In this document: piece by piece, positions 52,180-61,502 of the stretch
How positions within the stretch are numbered: the stretch's first letter is position 1
How the letters are laid out: each line of letters starts with the position of its first letter
DNA from: Arthrobacter sp. AL12
GTDB taxonomy: Bacteria; Actinomycetota; Actinomycetes; Actinomycetales; Micrococcaceae
Assembly (NCBI RefSeq): GCF_029960645.1
Contig: NZ_JASBQY010000001.1
Span: 145,641 to 209,640, forward strand
Direction of reading: 5' to 3'
DNA: 64,000 nucleotides
Notes under the pieces: generated by a model
The model's input: only the letters and a program-made list of their open reading frames with translations
Database searches by the model: none
Told to the model about the DNA's origin: nothing
Position numbers and translations under genes: made by a program

Positions 52180-52900
52180 ATTGACGACGGCGGCGCCGCC
52201 GCCGGAACGGGCCCTCCTGCCGGAACTCGATACCGAAAGTGGTCCACGCCATCGACAGCCGACGCCGGACGGAGTGCCAGCTCGCCAGCGGCCGCGCGGA
52301 GACCTGCACGCGAAGGGTGGGGTCGGCGATCACCATCACCTCGGGTGGGATCTGGTACGAAATGTCCAGATCATCGTGCACCGCCGGGAGGCCCCGATGC
52401 ACCGATCTCCGGATCCGGTCCCAGACGTCCGAGCGCAGGGCGAAGTTCGAGCCAAACAGCGGAGGATGACCCAGCAGCCACCCGATCGCCCAGAAATACC
52501 CGGGAATGTAGACGCGCGTACCCACCCACCGGGCGAGCTGGGTTTCGCCGTAGAAGTCGCCGGGACCGGAAACTGCGGACAACGGACCCGCCTGTTCCAG
52601 GATGGCTTCGAGCCGTTCTAGCCAGTCCGCCGGCGGGATCGAGTCCGTGTCCAGCCGGGCAATCAGCTCGCAGCGTGCCGCGTCGAATCCGTACGCGGTG
52701 CACGCTGCGATACCCGGGAGTTCGACGACGATCCGCCGGGCCCCGGCGGCGGCGCAGACCTCCGCGGTGTTGTCCGTGCTGGTGTTGTCTATAACGACGA
52801 TTTCATCAGCCGGCCGGGTCTGCAGGGCGAGTGCCGCGAGGCACTCGCCGAGCATGTCAGCGTCGTTCCGGGTCGGGATAACCACCGAGACTGTTGTCAT
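52157..52900 (-). CDS. Glycosyltransferase family 2
   Basis: 247 residues. GT-A fold: [40 protein letters not shown], a DxD-type [40 protein letters not shown], and an ED-type [20 protein letters not shown]. It transfers a sugar from a nucleotide sugar; the acceptor is unknown. It lacks membrane segments and ends in an Arg-rich tail ([15 protein letters not shown]). ATG at 52900. Confidence 0.92.
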   Translation of the reverse strand: MTTVSVVIPTRNDADMLGECLAALALQTRPADEIVVIDNTSTDNTAEVCAAAGARRIVVELPGIAACTAYGFDAARCELIARLDTDSIPPADWLERLEAILEQAGPLSAVSGPGDFYGETQLARWVGTRVYIPGYFWAIGWLLGHPPLFGSNFALRSDVWDRIRRSVHRGLPAVHDDLDISYQIPPEVMVIADPTLRVQVSARPLASWHSVRRRLSMAWTTFGIEFRQEGPFRRRRRRRQWEREHPR

Positions 52901-53058
52901 ATTGCCCCGACTATAGTCCGGGAACGGGACGAAATACCCCCGTTGGGCCCTTGCACCGCGGCCCCCGGCCCCGTAGGTTGAGCAACAGCGGACGAATGTC
53001 TCCGCAGCCGTTGGCCCCCGGGCCGCCGGAGATCAGCAGCATTTCAGAAGGATATGGC

Positions 53059-53262
53059 ATGGCTACAGGCACAGTTAAATGGTTCAACGCCGAAAAGGGT
53101 TTTGGCTTCATTGCCCCGGATGACGGGTCAGCCGACGTTTTCGCCCACTACTCGGCAATCGCCAGCAGCGGCTACCGCTCGCTGGACGAGAACCAGAAGG
53201 TCGAGTTCGACGTCACCCAGGGTCCGAAGGGCCCGCAGGCCGAGAACATCCGCCCGCTCTAA
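53059..53262 (+). CDS. cspA: Cold-shock protein (CspA family)
   Basis: 67 residues. RNP-1 [10 protein letters not shown] and RNP-2 VFAHYSAI within [19 protein letters not shown]; ends ENIRPL. Binds single-stranded RNA and DNA as a chaperone. ATG at 53059 has AGAAGGA six bases upstream. The leader between 52917 and 53058 is about 140 bases and may form the usual long csp 5' UTR. A strong terminator follows. Confidence 0.97.
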   Translation: MATGTVKWFNAEKGFGFIAPDDGSADVFAHYSAIASSGYRSLDENQKVEFDVTQGPKGPQAENIRPL

Positions 53263-53315
53263 ATACTCCGGATAGCAGCACCGGCCAGCCGGCCGCCATG
53301 CTTTCCCCAAGACCA

Positions 53316-53353
53316 CAGACGCCCCGCCCGAGGTTTCTCGGACGGGGCGTCTG
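53316..53353 (+). terminator. Intrinsic terminator after cspA
   Basis: 17-base arms (53316-53332 and 53337-53353) pair at 16 of 17 positions around a four-base loop. Confidence 0.85.
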
Positions 53354-53415
53354 TCGTTGCGGGGGCGCCGTGCTGTCAGCCGACGTGGACCCACGGCCAT
53401 CTGGTCACCTCCGGC

Positions 53416-54792
53416 TCAGCAGGCGTCCGCCTCAGCGTTCAGGTCCCGGCCGCGGGTTTCGGGTGCGAAGAACCCGGCCACCCAACCGATGGCTGCGTAG
53501 CTCATGAGGATCGCTGCCACCGGGATCCAACCAGGGCCGGTGGCAGCCACCACAGCGGCGGCCATTATCGGACCCAGCCCGCCGGACAGCACTGATCCCA
53601 CTTCTTTGACTGTGGTCATAAATGAGAACCTGCGCTTGGAACCGAACATCTCCACCAGCCAAGTGGACTCAACACCGTACATGTTGGGGATGGGGCCGCC
53701 AATATAGATCACGAACACCAGTGCCACCAACACCGGGTTCCGGGTTTCGATGAGGAGCATGGCCGGAATCGTGAATGCAAACTGGAACGCTGAAAGCCAC
53801 AGCCATACTATTCTGCGGCCGAACCTGTCCGTGAGCTTGCCTGTGAGCAGGACTGTGGCGATACCCATTATCGAACCGAGCATGACACCCGTGGTAACCA
53901 CGTTGGCATCCATCTTGACCACGGACACGGTCCATCCGATCAGGAAACCCTTCACCAGGTACACCGAGCCGTTCTCACCCAGCTTGATGCCCAGGGAAAC
54001 GAGGAACGGCTTCTTGGCATCAGCTACATCCCGCCACACGCTCTGCTGCTTCGCTTCCGCACGCAGCGCCGCCCGGCGTTCCTTGATCTGCTCGAAGACC
54101 GGGGATTCGCTGATGGAGCGCCTCAGATACAAGGCCACCAGGGTGGTGACAATGCTTAGCAGGAACGGAATGCGCCAGCCCCAGCTCAGGAACTGGTCTT
54201 TGGGAAGTTGTGAAAGTAGCAGCCACATAGTGCTGGCCAGCAGGACGCCCGTGGCCGTCCCCATGGCCACCACCGCGCCGTAGAAGCCGCGGCGTCCGTG
54301 GGGCGAGGACTCCACCAGCAGCAGCGAAGCGCCTGAGAGCTCCGCGCCGGCACCAAACCCCTGGATCAACCGCAGCAGCACCAGCATGATCGGCGCCGCC
54401 ACGCCGATCTGGGCGTACGTTGGCAGCAGGCCCATGCCCAGGGTGGCCACCCCCATCATGGCCAGCGTGATGATGAGGACATGCTTCCGGCCGTACGTGT
54501 CACCCAGGTAGCCGAAGTAGATCCCGCCCAGGGGCCGGACCAGAAAACCTGAACCGTAGGCTGCGAAGCTGGCCAGTAGCGCCATGGCCGGGTCCGCGTT
54601 CGGAAAGAACAGCGGCCCGAAGACCAGTGCGGCCGCCAGCGTGTAAAGCGTAAAGTCCATGTATTCCAGCGCCGAGCCGAGCCAGGATGAGATCGAGGTC
54701 CGGCGCAGTTCCGCCGGCGAAACCTCCGGATCGGACGCAACGCTCGCTGGTCCCGCCTCTGCGTATTTCACGTTCATGTTTTCAGTAACCAC
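53416..54792 (-). CDS. MHS-family MFS transporter (metabolite:H+ symporter)
   Basis: 458 residues with about 12 membrane segments. MFS signatures FGYLGDTYGRKHVLIITLAM between TM2 and TM3, RLIQGFGAGAELSGASLLLV in TM4 and TGKLTDRFGRRIVW in the second half. MHS members import dicarboxylates, aromatic acids, betaines and similar acids. Last gene of the leftward catabolic operon, 87 bases after the MaoC gene; it is expected to import the acid that the CoA-transferase activates. Confidence 0.92.
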   Translation of the reverse strand: MVTENMNVKYAEAGPASVASDPEVSPAELRRTSISSWLGSALEYMDFTLYTLAAALVFGPLFFPNADPAMALLASFAAYGSGFLVRPLGGIYFGYLGDTYGRKHVLIITLAMMGVATLGMGLLPTYAQIGVAAPIMLVLLRLIQGFGAGAELSGASLLLVESSPHGRRGFYGAVVAMGTATGVLLASTMWLLLSQLPKDQFLSWGWRIPFLLSIVTTLVALYLRRSISESPVFEQIKERRAALRAEAKQQSVWRDVADAKKPFLVSLGIKLGENGSVYLVKGFLIGWTVSVVKMDANVVTTGVMLGSIMGIATVLLTGKLTDRFGRRIVWLWLSAFQFAFTIPAMLLIETRNPVLVALVFVIYIGGPIPNMYGVESTWLVEMFGSKRRFSFMTTVKEVGSVLSGGLGPIMAAAVVAATGPGWIPVAAILMSYAAIGWVAGFFAPETRGRDLNAEADAC

Positions 54793-54879
54793 GGGGTGTC
54801 TCCCTAGTGAGGAGCCTGCAGGCAGGCTCGGCCGTAACGTCGTTGTTCGGATGCGGTGAAAGGTTGCAGCGGAACCCGT

Positions 54880-55332
54880 TCAGCTCCGGAGCAGGGAAAC
54901 GGTCTCCGCGATACAGGCCGGCTTTTCCGAGCCTTCCAGCTCGATCAGGTGGTGGAACTGCAACTGCTGGCCGTTGGCAGTGTCGGTCACCGAATTCAGT
55001 GTCAGCCGGTCCCTGATGCGCGAGTTCACCCTGGCCGGCGCCGGAAACCTAACCCTGTTCAGGCCGTAGTTGATGATCATCGCCGCCCCGTGGACCCGGT
55101 AAATCTGACTGGCGAGGTACGGAAGCATCGACAGGCTGAGATAGCCGTGGGCCACCGTTGCGCCGAACGGCCCGGCGAGGGCCCGTTCCGGGTCGGTGTG
55201 GATCCACTGCTGGTCCAAGGTTGCATCGGCGAAGGCCTGGATCTGGGTTTGATCCACGGTGTGCCAACTGCTCACCCCGATTTCCTGCCCTGTCATGCTT
55301 GCCAGCTCGGCGGCGTCTTCGAACAGTCTCAT
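54880..55332 (-). CDS. MaoC-type enoyl-CoA hydratase
   Basis: 150 residues, hot-dog fold: the (R)-hydratase-like active site FADATLDQQWIHTDPERALA gives the Asp and His, and ATVAHGYLSLSMLPYLAS the second motif. It hydrates 2-enoyl-CoA to 3-hydroxyacyl-CoA. The start abuts the thiolase stop with no gap. Fits the hydration step of beta-oxidation in this cluster. Confidence 0.92.
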   Translation of the reverse strand: MRLFEDAAELASMTGQEIGVSSWHTVDQTQIQAFADATLDQQWIHTDPERALAGPFGATVAHGYLSLSMLPYLASQIYRVHGAAMIINYGLNRVRFPAPARVNSRIRDRLTLNSVTDTANGQQLQFHHLIELEGSEKPACIAETVSLLRS

Positions 55333-56526
55333 TTAAACCCTTTCCAGCAGCATGGCCACGCCTTGGCCAAGCCCGACGCACATCGTGGCCAGGCCCCGGG
55401 AGGCGCCTTCGCGTTCCATCCGGCCCAGCAGTGTCACCACGATCCTTGATCCGGAGGAACCCAGCGGATGTCCAAGGGCGATTGCGCCGCCGTCGTTGTT
55501 GACCGTACCGGCATCCATCCCGAGCCGCCGCATGCAGGCCAGCGACTGCGCGGCAAAGGCCTCGTTGAGCTCGACCGCGCCCACATCGTCCAGGCTCCAG
55601 CCCGCCTTGGCCAGCGCCTTCCGGGTGGCCGGGACCGGGCCGATGCCCATCACTTCCGGGGCGACGCCGGCTGCCTGGCTTGTGACGATGCGCGCCCGAG
55701 GCGTCAGGCCATAGCGTGCCACTGCCTCGCCACTGGCGACCACCAATGCGGAGGCGCCGTCGTTGAGGGAACTGGAGTTGCCTGCGGTGACGACCCCGCC
55801 GGGCTTCACGATCGGCCGGAGGCCGGCCAGGGCTTCGGCGGTTGACCCGCGCCGGGGCCCCTCGTCGGTGTCCACGAGCGTTACTTCACCGCGCCGGCCA
55901 GTGACCGAGACGGGGACGATTTCGTCGCTGAAGCGGCCCGCGTCGATCGCTGCCAGGGCCAGTTCGTGCGAACGCAGTGCGAAGCTGTCCGCGTCGGCGC
56001 GGGAGATCCCTTCGCGGCTGGCCACTTCTTCGGCGGTTTCGGGCATCGAGTACCGGGCGCTGGCGCCCATCCGCGGGTTCACGAACCGCGCACCAATCGA
56101 AGTGTCCGCCAGTTCCCCGGGTTTGGCGAAGGGCTTCTCCGGCTTAGCCAGCACCCAGGGCGCGCGGGTCATGGACTCGACACCGCCGGCAACCACAAGG
56201 TCGGCGTCGCCATTGCGCACCGACTGCGCCGCCATGCTGATGGCTGTCAGACCGGAGGCGCACAACCGGTTGACTGTGACAGCCGGAATGGCGTCGGGCA
56301 GCCCGGCCAGGAGCACCGCCATCCGGGCAATGTTCCGGTTGTCCTCCCCGGCCTGGTTCACGCAGCCCAGGATGACCTCGTCAAGGCTCCCAGGGTCGAC
56401 ACCGGCCCGGGCCACGGCAGCCTGCAGCACCAGCGCGGCCAGATCGTCGGGCCGAACCGTGGCGAGCGCGCCCCCGTGACGGCCCACCGGGGTGCGAACG
56501 CCGCCGACCAGGAATGCCTCGCGCAT
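55333..56526 (-). CDS. Acetyl-CoA acyltransferase (thiolase)
   Basis: 397 residues, degradative thiolase. VNRLCASGLTAISMAAQSVR holds the nucleophile Cys, GGAIALGHPLGSSGSRIVVT the His, TMCVGLGQGVAML the second Cys; N-terminal REAFLVGGVRTPVGRHGGAL is typical of PaaJ/FadA-type enzymes. Cleaves 3-oxoacyl-CoA with CoA to acetyl-CoA and a shortened acyl-CoA. It starts one base into the stop of the SDR gene (TGATG). Confidence 0.95.
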   Translation of the reverse strand: MREAFLVGGVRTPVGRHGGALATVRPDDLAALVLQAAVARAGVDPGSLDEVILGCVNQAGEDNRNIARMAVLLAGLPDAIPAVTVNRLCASGLTAISMAAQSVRNGDADLVVAGGVESMTRAPWVLAKPEKPFAKPGELADTSIGARFVNPRMGASARYSMPETAEEVASREGISRADADSFALRSHELALAAIDAGRFSDEIVPVSVTGRRGEVTLVDTDEGPRRGSTAEALAGLRPIVKPGGVVTAGNSSSLNDGASALVVASGEAVARYGLTPRARIVTSQAAGVAPEVMGIGPVPATRKALAKAGWSLDDVGAVELNEAFAAQSLACMRRLGMDAGTVNNDGGAIALGHPLGSSGSRIVVTLLGRMEREGASRGLATMCVGLGQGVAMLLERV

Positions 56527-57302
56527 CAGCGGGCCCCGCCGTTGATGTAGAGGGTCTGGCCGGAGACGTACGAGGAGTCGTCGCTGGCGAAGAAGGCCAC
56601 GGCGGCGGCCACTTCCTCCGGCTGCCCCACGCGGCCCAGCGGGGTGCGGGCCGCCACCGCCTCCTGGTGTTCGGCCGCGCTGCTGCCCACGCGCTCGGCC
56701 GTAGCCGCGGTCATCGAGGTGGCGATATAGCCTGGGGCCACGGCATTCACCGTGATGTTGAACGGGCCAAGTTCAATGGCAAGCGTCGCCGTCAGGCCCT
56801 GGATGCCGGCCTTCGCGGCGGCATAGTTGGCCTGACCCCGGTTGCCCAGGGCGCTGCGGCTGCTCAGCGAGACGATCTTCCCGTACTTCGCCGGGACCAT
56901 GTACCGTTGAGCGGCTCGGGAGCACAGGTAGGCGCTCGTGAGGTTGGTGGTCAGGACCGAGTCCCAGTCCGGCCGATCCATCTTGAAGAACAGGTTATCT
57001 CGGGTGATGCCCGCATTGTTGACCAGGATGTCCAGCCGCCCGAACTCCCGGTAAATTTCATCGAAGACGCGGTCCACGGCCTCCTCATCCGTGACGTCGC
57101 AGGCAACAGACGCGGCCTTGCCGCCGGCCGCGAGCACGTGCTGGTGCTCCGAAATCCACTGCGCGGTGTCCTTGGCGCCGTCCTCGTTGAGGTCCAGGAC
57201 GACGACGGTGGCGCCTCCGGCGGCCAGCTTCAATGCGGTGGCGGCGCCGATCCCTTGTGCGCCACCGGTGACAACTGCCACCCGGTTGATGAAATTGCTC
57301 AT
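56526..57302 (-). CDS. SDR-family 3-hydroxyacyl/3-oxoacyl-CoA dehydrogenase (FabG-like)
   Basis: 258 residues. NAD(P) motif VVTGGAQGIGAATALKLA, DVTDE, NNAGITRDNLF, catalytic Ser in IVSLSSRSAL, Tyr/Lys in QANYAAAKAGIQGL, and the end YVSGQTLYINGGAR. Next to thiolase and hydratase genes, it is the likely 3-hydroxyacyl-CoA dehydrogenase of the pathway. ATG at 57302 gives MSNFINRVAVVTGG. Confidence 0.92.
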   Translation of the reverse strand: MSNFINRVAVVTGGAQGIGAATALKLAAGGATVVVLDLNEDGAKDTAQWISEHQHVLAAGGKAASVACDVTDEEAVDRVFDEIYREFGRLDILVNNAGITRDNLFFKMDRPDWDSVLTTNLTSAYLCSRAAQRYMVPAKYGKIVSLSSRSALGNRGQANYAAAKAGIQGLTATLAIELGPFNITVNAVAPGYIATSMTAATAERVGSSAAEHQEAVAARTPLGRVGQPEEVAAAVAFFASDDSSYVSGQTLYINGGAR

Positions 57303-57385
57303 GGTGTTTCCTTCGCTTGCATGGAATTTGACTGTTGCCTGTGTGGCGCTTGCCTGTTGCCTGCGCGGCCTCGCCCGGCCGGGAC

Positions 57386-58582
57386 CTAGCTGAAAGCGGA
57401 GAGACCGGTGATCTCGCGACCGACGAGCAGGGACTGGATGGAGTCGGTGCCCTCGTAGGTCGAGACGACCTCCATGTCGGTCATGTGCCGGGCGACGTGA
57501 TGCTCCAGCAGGACGCCGTTGCCGCCGAGCATGTCCCGTGCCTCGGAACAGATCCACCGGGCTTTCTGGGCCGTGTGCATCTTGGCCAGCGAGGCCATCG
57601 GCCCGGTCATCCGGCCGTTCTCGGCCAGGGCCGCCAGCCGGAAGCAGATGAGTTGCATGGCCGTCAGCTCGGCGAGCATGTTGGCCAGTTTGTTCTGCAC
57701 GAGCTGGAAACTGCCGATCGGTTTGCCGAACTGCTGCCGGGTCTTCGCGTAGTCCACCGCGATTTCGTACGCAGCCATGGCGTGGCCGAGGGATTCCCAG
57801 GACGCTCCGCTACGGGTGGACGTCAGGACCCGGGTAACGTCCTTGAATGAGTGGCATTCGGTGAGCCGGTTGGCCGCCGGCACCCTGAGGTTGTGGAGGG
57901 TGATGTCCGGCTGGAGGATCGCCCGCTTGCCGATCTTGCCTGTGATGACGTCGGTGGAGTACCCCTCCGGGTAGCTGCCGTCGTCGTTGCGCTCCATCAC
58001 GAAGGCCTTGACCTTGGCGTCCGCTTCGTCGCGGGCGAAGAGGATGACGACGTCGGCCATGCTGGCGTTGCCAATCCAGCGCTTGCGCCCGTTGATGATG
58101 TAGCTGTCGCCGTCCCGCCGCGCGCTCGTCTCCAAGGCCACGGAATCTGACCCGTGTTCAGGTTCGGTCAGAGCAAAGGCGCCGATCTTCTCCAGCGTCG
58201 CCATCGCGGGGAGCCAGCGCTTTTTCTGTTCCCCGCTGCCCAGCATGTTGATGGTCCCCATCGCCAAACCGGATTGGACACCGAGGAAAGTGTTTACGGA
58301 ACCGTCGCCGCGGGAGACTTCTGCAGCGACAATCCCGGCCGCGAGCCGGCTCAGCCCGGGGCAGCCGAAGCCCGTGATAGTGGTTCCCACGATGCCGAGG
58401 GCGGCGAGTTTGGGAATCAGCTCGAAGGGGAACTCGGCCCGTTCCCAGTAGCCGTTGATGACGGGCAGCAGGTCTTTGTCAACGAAGCTGCGGACCTTCA
58501 GCCGGAGGGCCCGGTCCTCAGCGGTGAGGAAATCGTCCATGAGGTAGAAGTCCGTGGTTTGTTCGGTCGTTTGCGGTGTCAC
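57386..58582 (-). CDS. Acyl-CoA dehydrogenase
   Basis: 398 residues. FAD motifs FALTEPEHGSDSVALETSAR and WIGNASMADVVILFARDEAD; catalytic Glu in STYEGTDSIQSLLVGREITG. The fold subgroup resembles glutaryl-CoA dehydrogenase, but the position of its carboxylate-binding Arg (in GxRTxxSVQ) is Asn here (GSVNTFLGVQSGLA), so it should act on a different acyl-CoA, perhaps the first oxidation of the pathway. Overlaps the thioesterase gene by four bases. Confidence 0.92.
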   Translation of the reverse strand: MTPQTTEQTTDFYLMDDFLTAEDRALRLKVRSFVDKDLLPVINGYWERAEFPFELIPKLAALGIVGTTITGFGCPGLSRLAAGIVAAEVSRGDGSVNTFLGVQSGLAMGTINMLGSGEQKKRWLPAMATLEKIGAFALTEPEHGSDSVALETSARRDGDSYIINGRKRWIGNASMADVVILFARDEADAKVKAFVMERNDDGSYPEGYSTDVITGKIGKRAILQPDITLHNLRVPAANRLTECHSFKDVTRVLTSTRSGASWESLGHAMAAYEIAVDYAKTRQQFGKPIGSFQLVQNKLANMLAELTAMQLICFRLAALAENGRMTGPMASLAKMHTAQKARWICSEARDMLGGNGVLLEHHVARHMTDMEVVSTYEGTDSIQSLLVGREITGLSAFS

Positions 58583-59043
58583 TGGGTCAGCTCCAGGTGT
58601 GGTCGATGGGGGATCAGCGGTTCACGGGGTTCCGTGCTTGCTTGCGTGGGCTGGTATCCGGCGAGCCATCGCCGTTCTTGTTCCGCAAGGGGCCTGGCCT
58701 TGCCGGTCTCCGGCCAGACTGAAACAAGCACGGTCCTGCCGTCTACGGCGGCTGCGCCGTTCTGAGCGCCGGTGAATTCGAGGCTGAAGGAGCTCCTGCC
58801 GATCCTGCCGACCGTGAGTTCGATATCAAGGTCTTCGCCGTGGTGGATCGGCCGCCGATAGTTCAGTTCGAGGGCAGCCACCACCGTGGGGGTCGCTTCG
58901 GCCGGGCGGATTCCCGGCATCGCGGCCCGCCACTTGATCCTCGACTCCTCCAGAAGTGTCACGACGGCGGCGTGATTGACGTGTCCGTTCAGGTCTTGGT
59001 CCGACCACCGCGGGGAGACGCTGGTCCGGTACACCTCAGGCAT
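58579..59043 (-). CDS. 4HBT-fold acyl-CoA thioesterase
   Basis: 154 residues. The hot-dog active site is SDQDLNGHVNHAAVVTLLEE, close to the D-x-N-x-HVN signature of 4-hydroxybenzoyl-CoA thioesterase relatives; VVAALELNYRRPIHHGEDLD follows. It may release dead-end CoA esters to protect free CoA. Overlaps both neighbours (8 bases with the CoA-transferase gene, 4 with the dehydrogenase), so it is firmly in the operon. Confidence 0.88.
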   Translation of the reverse strand: MPEVYRTSVSPRWSDQDLNGHVNHAAVVTLLEESRIKWRAAMPGIRPAEATPTVVAALELNYRRPIHHGEDLDIELTVGRIGRSSFSLEFTGAQNGAAAVDGRTVLVSVWPETGKARPLAEQERRWLAGYQPTQASTEPREPLIPHRPHLELTQ

Positions 59044-60286
59044 GGGCCAGCGCTTTCTGGTGCAGCAGCCAGCTTCGGACCAGCTCGGAACTTTCGTTCA
59101 GCTCGGGAGGGGCGAGGGAGTAATCCACCGGCGTGCGGGAGTACTCAACGGGATGCCGCACGGTAGGAATCTTTCGCTCGCCTTTTCCGGCCAGCACGAC
59201 GGGTTGCAGTCCCAGCTGTTGCGCGAACTCGACGCCGCCGCGGACGTCCTGGATCGGCGCGCACGGTAGCCCGGCCGCGGAGAGTTCGCTGAACCACTGC
59301 GCGGCGGACTGAGTGGCCAGCGTCGCGTGAAGAATTTTCCGGAGTTCGTCCCGGTGTTCGTTGCGTTGCAGGGTCTTGGAGAACTTCGGATCCCGGGCGA
59401 CCGCCGGAAGGCCAAGCGCCTCGCAGAGCCGCACGAACTGGGCATCATTGCCGGTCGCAACGATGAGCATGCCGTCGCCTGTTTGCATCGGAGCGTACGG
59501 GTACATGCTGGGGTGTTCGTTACCCATGCGGGTCGGCACCACACCGCCGGTCACGTAAGCCGCGGACTGGTTAACCATGCCGGACAAGGCCGAGGTCAGG
59601 AGGTTCAACTCCACCAACTGGCCCTCGCCGGTCTGGTCCTTATGGTGCAGGGCGCCGAGGACGCCTATGGCCGCGTGCAGGCCGGTGATGACGTCAAAGA
59701 GGGCGATTCCGGCCCGGTACGGCTGCGTGTCCTGGTCCCCGGTCAGGCTCATCATCCCCGAGGCGGCCTGCACGAGGAGGTCATAACCCGGGATGTGCGC
59801 ACCGGCGCCGGTGCCGAACCCGGTGATGGAAGCGTAGATGATATCCGGTTTCAGCTCCGCGGCGGCCGCGTAGTCCAAACCTAGCCGAGCCATGTTGCCT
59901 GGTTTGAAGTTTTCGATCATGACATCCGCGGAGCGAATCAGCGAACGGGCCACGTCGAGATCCTGCGGGTCCTTCAGATCCAAGGCAATGGAGTGCTTGT
60001 TCCTGTTCACCGCCAGGAAGAACGTGGCCTCACCGTCGCGGACCGGGGGCATGTAGGTGCGGGTATCGTCGCCGTCGGGGCCCTCAACCTTGATCACGGT
60101 GGCGCCCATGTCAGCCAACAGCATGGTGGCGTAAGGCCCAGCCAATACCCGGCTGAAGTCTGCGATGACGACGCCCGCGAGGGGGCCGGTGCCTTCGCGG
60201 CCCAGTGCGTCCACGCCCGGCCGGCCCCCCTCTTGGGCCGGACGATTGCGGACGCCGGGTGCCGTTTGACTGCTCGGGTGTGTCAT
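59036..60286 (-). CDS. CaiB/BaiF-family (class III) CoA-transferase
   Basis: 416 residues. GVVIADFSRVLAGPYATMLL, ADMGATVIKVEGPDGDDTRT, DVMIENFKPGNMARLGLDYA (catalytic Asp region) and IIYASITGFGTGAGAHIPGY are class III motifs. Such enzymes transfer CoA between acyl groups via a glutamyl/aspartyl-CoA mechanism; relatives include succinyl-CoA:glutarate CoA-transferase. First gene of the leftward operon. ATG at 60286; the first 30 residues are variable. Confidence 0.92.
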   Translation of the reverse strand: MTHPSSQTAPGVRNRPAQEGGRPGVDALGREGTGPLAGVVIADFSRVLAGPYATMLLADMGATVIKVEGPDGDDTRTYMPPVRDGEATFFLAVNRNKHSIALDLKDPQDLDVARSLIRSADVMIENFKPGNMARLGLDYAAAAELKPDIIYASITGFGTGAGAHIPGYDLLVQAASGMMSLTGDQDTQPYRAGIALFDVITGLHAAIGVLGALHHKDQTGEGQLVELNLLTSALSGMVNQSAAYVTGGVVPTRMGNEHPSMYPYAPMQTGDGMLIVATGNDAQFVRLCEALGLPAVARDPKFSKTLQRNEHRDELRKILHATLATQSAAQWFSELSAAGLPCAPIQDVRGGVEFAQQLGLQPVVLAGKGERKIPTVRHPVEYSRTPVDYSLAPPELNESSELVRSWLLHQKALAHA

Positions 60287-60369
60287 TTAGTTCCTCCGGT
60301 GTGTGGTCTGCATCACCTACCCTTGCAAGCGGATTGGTTCGCGTCCAATGCGCATTGGGTGCGGAATTG

Positions 60370-60384
60370 ATACCCGCAGGGGAT
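60370..60384. promoter_or_regulatory. Candidate LysR-type operator 1 (ATACCC-N3-GGGGAT)
   Basis: ATACCCGCAGGGGAT has the T-N11-A layout of LysR sites and differs from the copy at 61367 by one arm base. Located between the divergent CoA-transferase (start 60286) and lysR-like (start 60459) genes; a GGGTAT half-site lies near 60406. Confidence 0.65.
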
Positions 60385-60458
60385 CAGTGACGATTTCGCC
60401 TTGTTGGGTATCTTGGGCGTATGAACAATGACGTTTACCCGAGCGGGAGCTGACCGGG

Positions 60459-61367
60459 GTGGAACTACAACAGATCCGGGCCTTCCTGGCTGTGGCCGAG
60501 GAGCTGCACTTCGGCAGGGCCGCGCTTCGGCTCCACATGGCCCAGCCGCCCCTGAGCCGGTCCATCCAGCGGCTTGAGCACGAACTGAAGGCGCCGCTCT
60601 TTGTCCGCAGCACCCGCACGGTCCAACTGACGGCAGAAGGGCAGGCGCTGCTGGCGCCGGCCCGGGAAATCCTGGAGGCTTGCCGGCGCTCGCGACTGGC
60701 GGTCGCCTCAGTGGGCCGCGGCGAAACCGGGCGTGTGCGGGTCGCCTTCGCTGGTGTGTCCTCGCATGTCATGGTGGGAAAGCTCGCCAAGCGCGTCAGG
60801 GAGACGCATCCCGGCATCGACTTCGAGCTGTCCAGCTCCAACTTCGCCCTGCCGGCCATGGACAAGGTCCTCAGCGGCGCCATGGAAGTTGGCCTGGGCC
60901 GCTGGAACTTCATCCCGGCGGCTCTGGACTCACGGGTGGTGGCCAACGAGCGACTTGTGGTCGCCCTGTACGAGACCCATCCCCTGCGTGGCCGATCTTC
61001 GCTGCGCGCCTCCGACCTCGCGGACCAGTCATTCGTGACCCTGCCCGAGCATCCTGGCTCGATCCTCCATGACCACCTCCGGAGGCTGTCCGGGGCGGCC
61101 GGATACGCCGCCGAAATTGTGCAGGTGGCCCCGGATTCCCAGACGCTCATGGCCCTCGTGGCGGCCGAAATAGGTGTCGCCCTGACGGTGTCATCCGTCC
61201 CGGAAAACTTCAGCCATCCCGGGGTCATATTCCTGCCGCTGGAAGACACGGTCGATGTCATTCAGCTGCGACTTGTCTGGCGGAAAGACAACGCCAGCCC
61301 GGCGCTGAGGGAGGTCCTTCGGCTTTCCGAAGACGTCTTGCCGTCGCCCGCCGATACAGATTCTTGA
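60459..61367 (+). CDS. LysR-family transcriptional regulator
   Basis: 302 residues. N-terminal helix-turn-helix MELQQIRAFLAVAEELHFGR, AALRLHMAQPPLSRSIQRLE, HELKAPLFVRSTRTVQLTAE; C-terminal periplasmic-binding-like effector domain (VRVAFAGVSSHVMVGKLAKR onward). The LHFGRAA form resembles CatM/BenM-type regulators of acid catabolism. GTG at 60459. Divergent from the CoA-transferase operon and followed by the glutaryl-CoA-dehydrogenase-like gene, so it most likely controls both. Confidence 0.94.
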   Translation: MELQQIRAFLAVAEELHFGRAALRLHMAQPPLSRSIQRLEHELKAPLFVRSTRTVQLTAEGQALLAPAREILEACRRSRLAVASVGRGETGRVRVAFAGVSSHVMVGKLAKRVRETHPGIDFELSSSNFALPAMDKVLSGAMEVGLGRWNFIPAALDSRVVANERLVVALYETHPLRGRSSLRASDLADQSFVTLPEHPGSILHDHLRRLSGAAGYAAEIVQVAPDSQTLMALVAAEIGVALTVSSVPENFSHPGVIFLPLEDTVDVIQLRLVWRKDNASPALREVLRLSEDVLPSPADTDS

Positions 61368-61381
61368 TACCCCTCGGGTAT
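61367..61381. promoter_or_regulatory. Candidate LysR-type operator 2 (ATACCC-N3-GGGTAT)
   Basis: ATACCCCTCGGGTAT is a perfect 6-3-6 palindrome that begins at the last base of the lysR stop codon and lies 122 bases before the downstream dehydrogenase start. Confidence 0.7.
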
Positions 61382-61502
61382 TATTCGAGGCCTAATTTGG
61401 TATTGGATCTGGCGTAATCCAGCTGGCACAGTGGTCGGAGACCCCCGGCCCCAAGCCGGCCCGCCGCTGACCAGCGGCATGACACGCCAGGAGAATAAAG
61501 CC

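Noticed and set aside
52058..52621. 187-codon plus-strand frame opposite the glycosyltransferase
   Set aside because: No ribosome-binding site or motif, and it opposes a clear GT2 enzyme.
53432..53662. Additional minus-strand frame within the MHS transporter gene
   Set aside because: A shadow frame without membrane pattern; the transporter is strong and complete.
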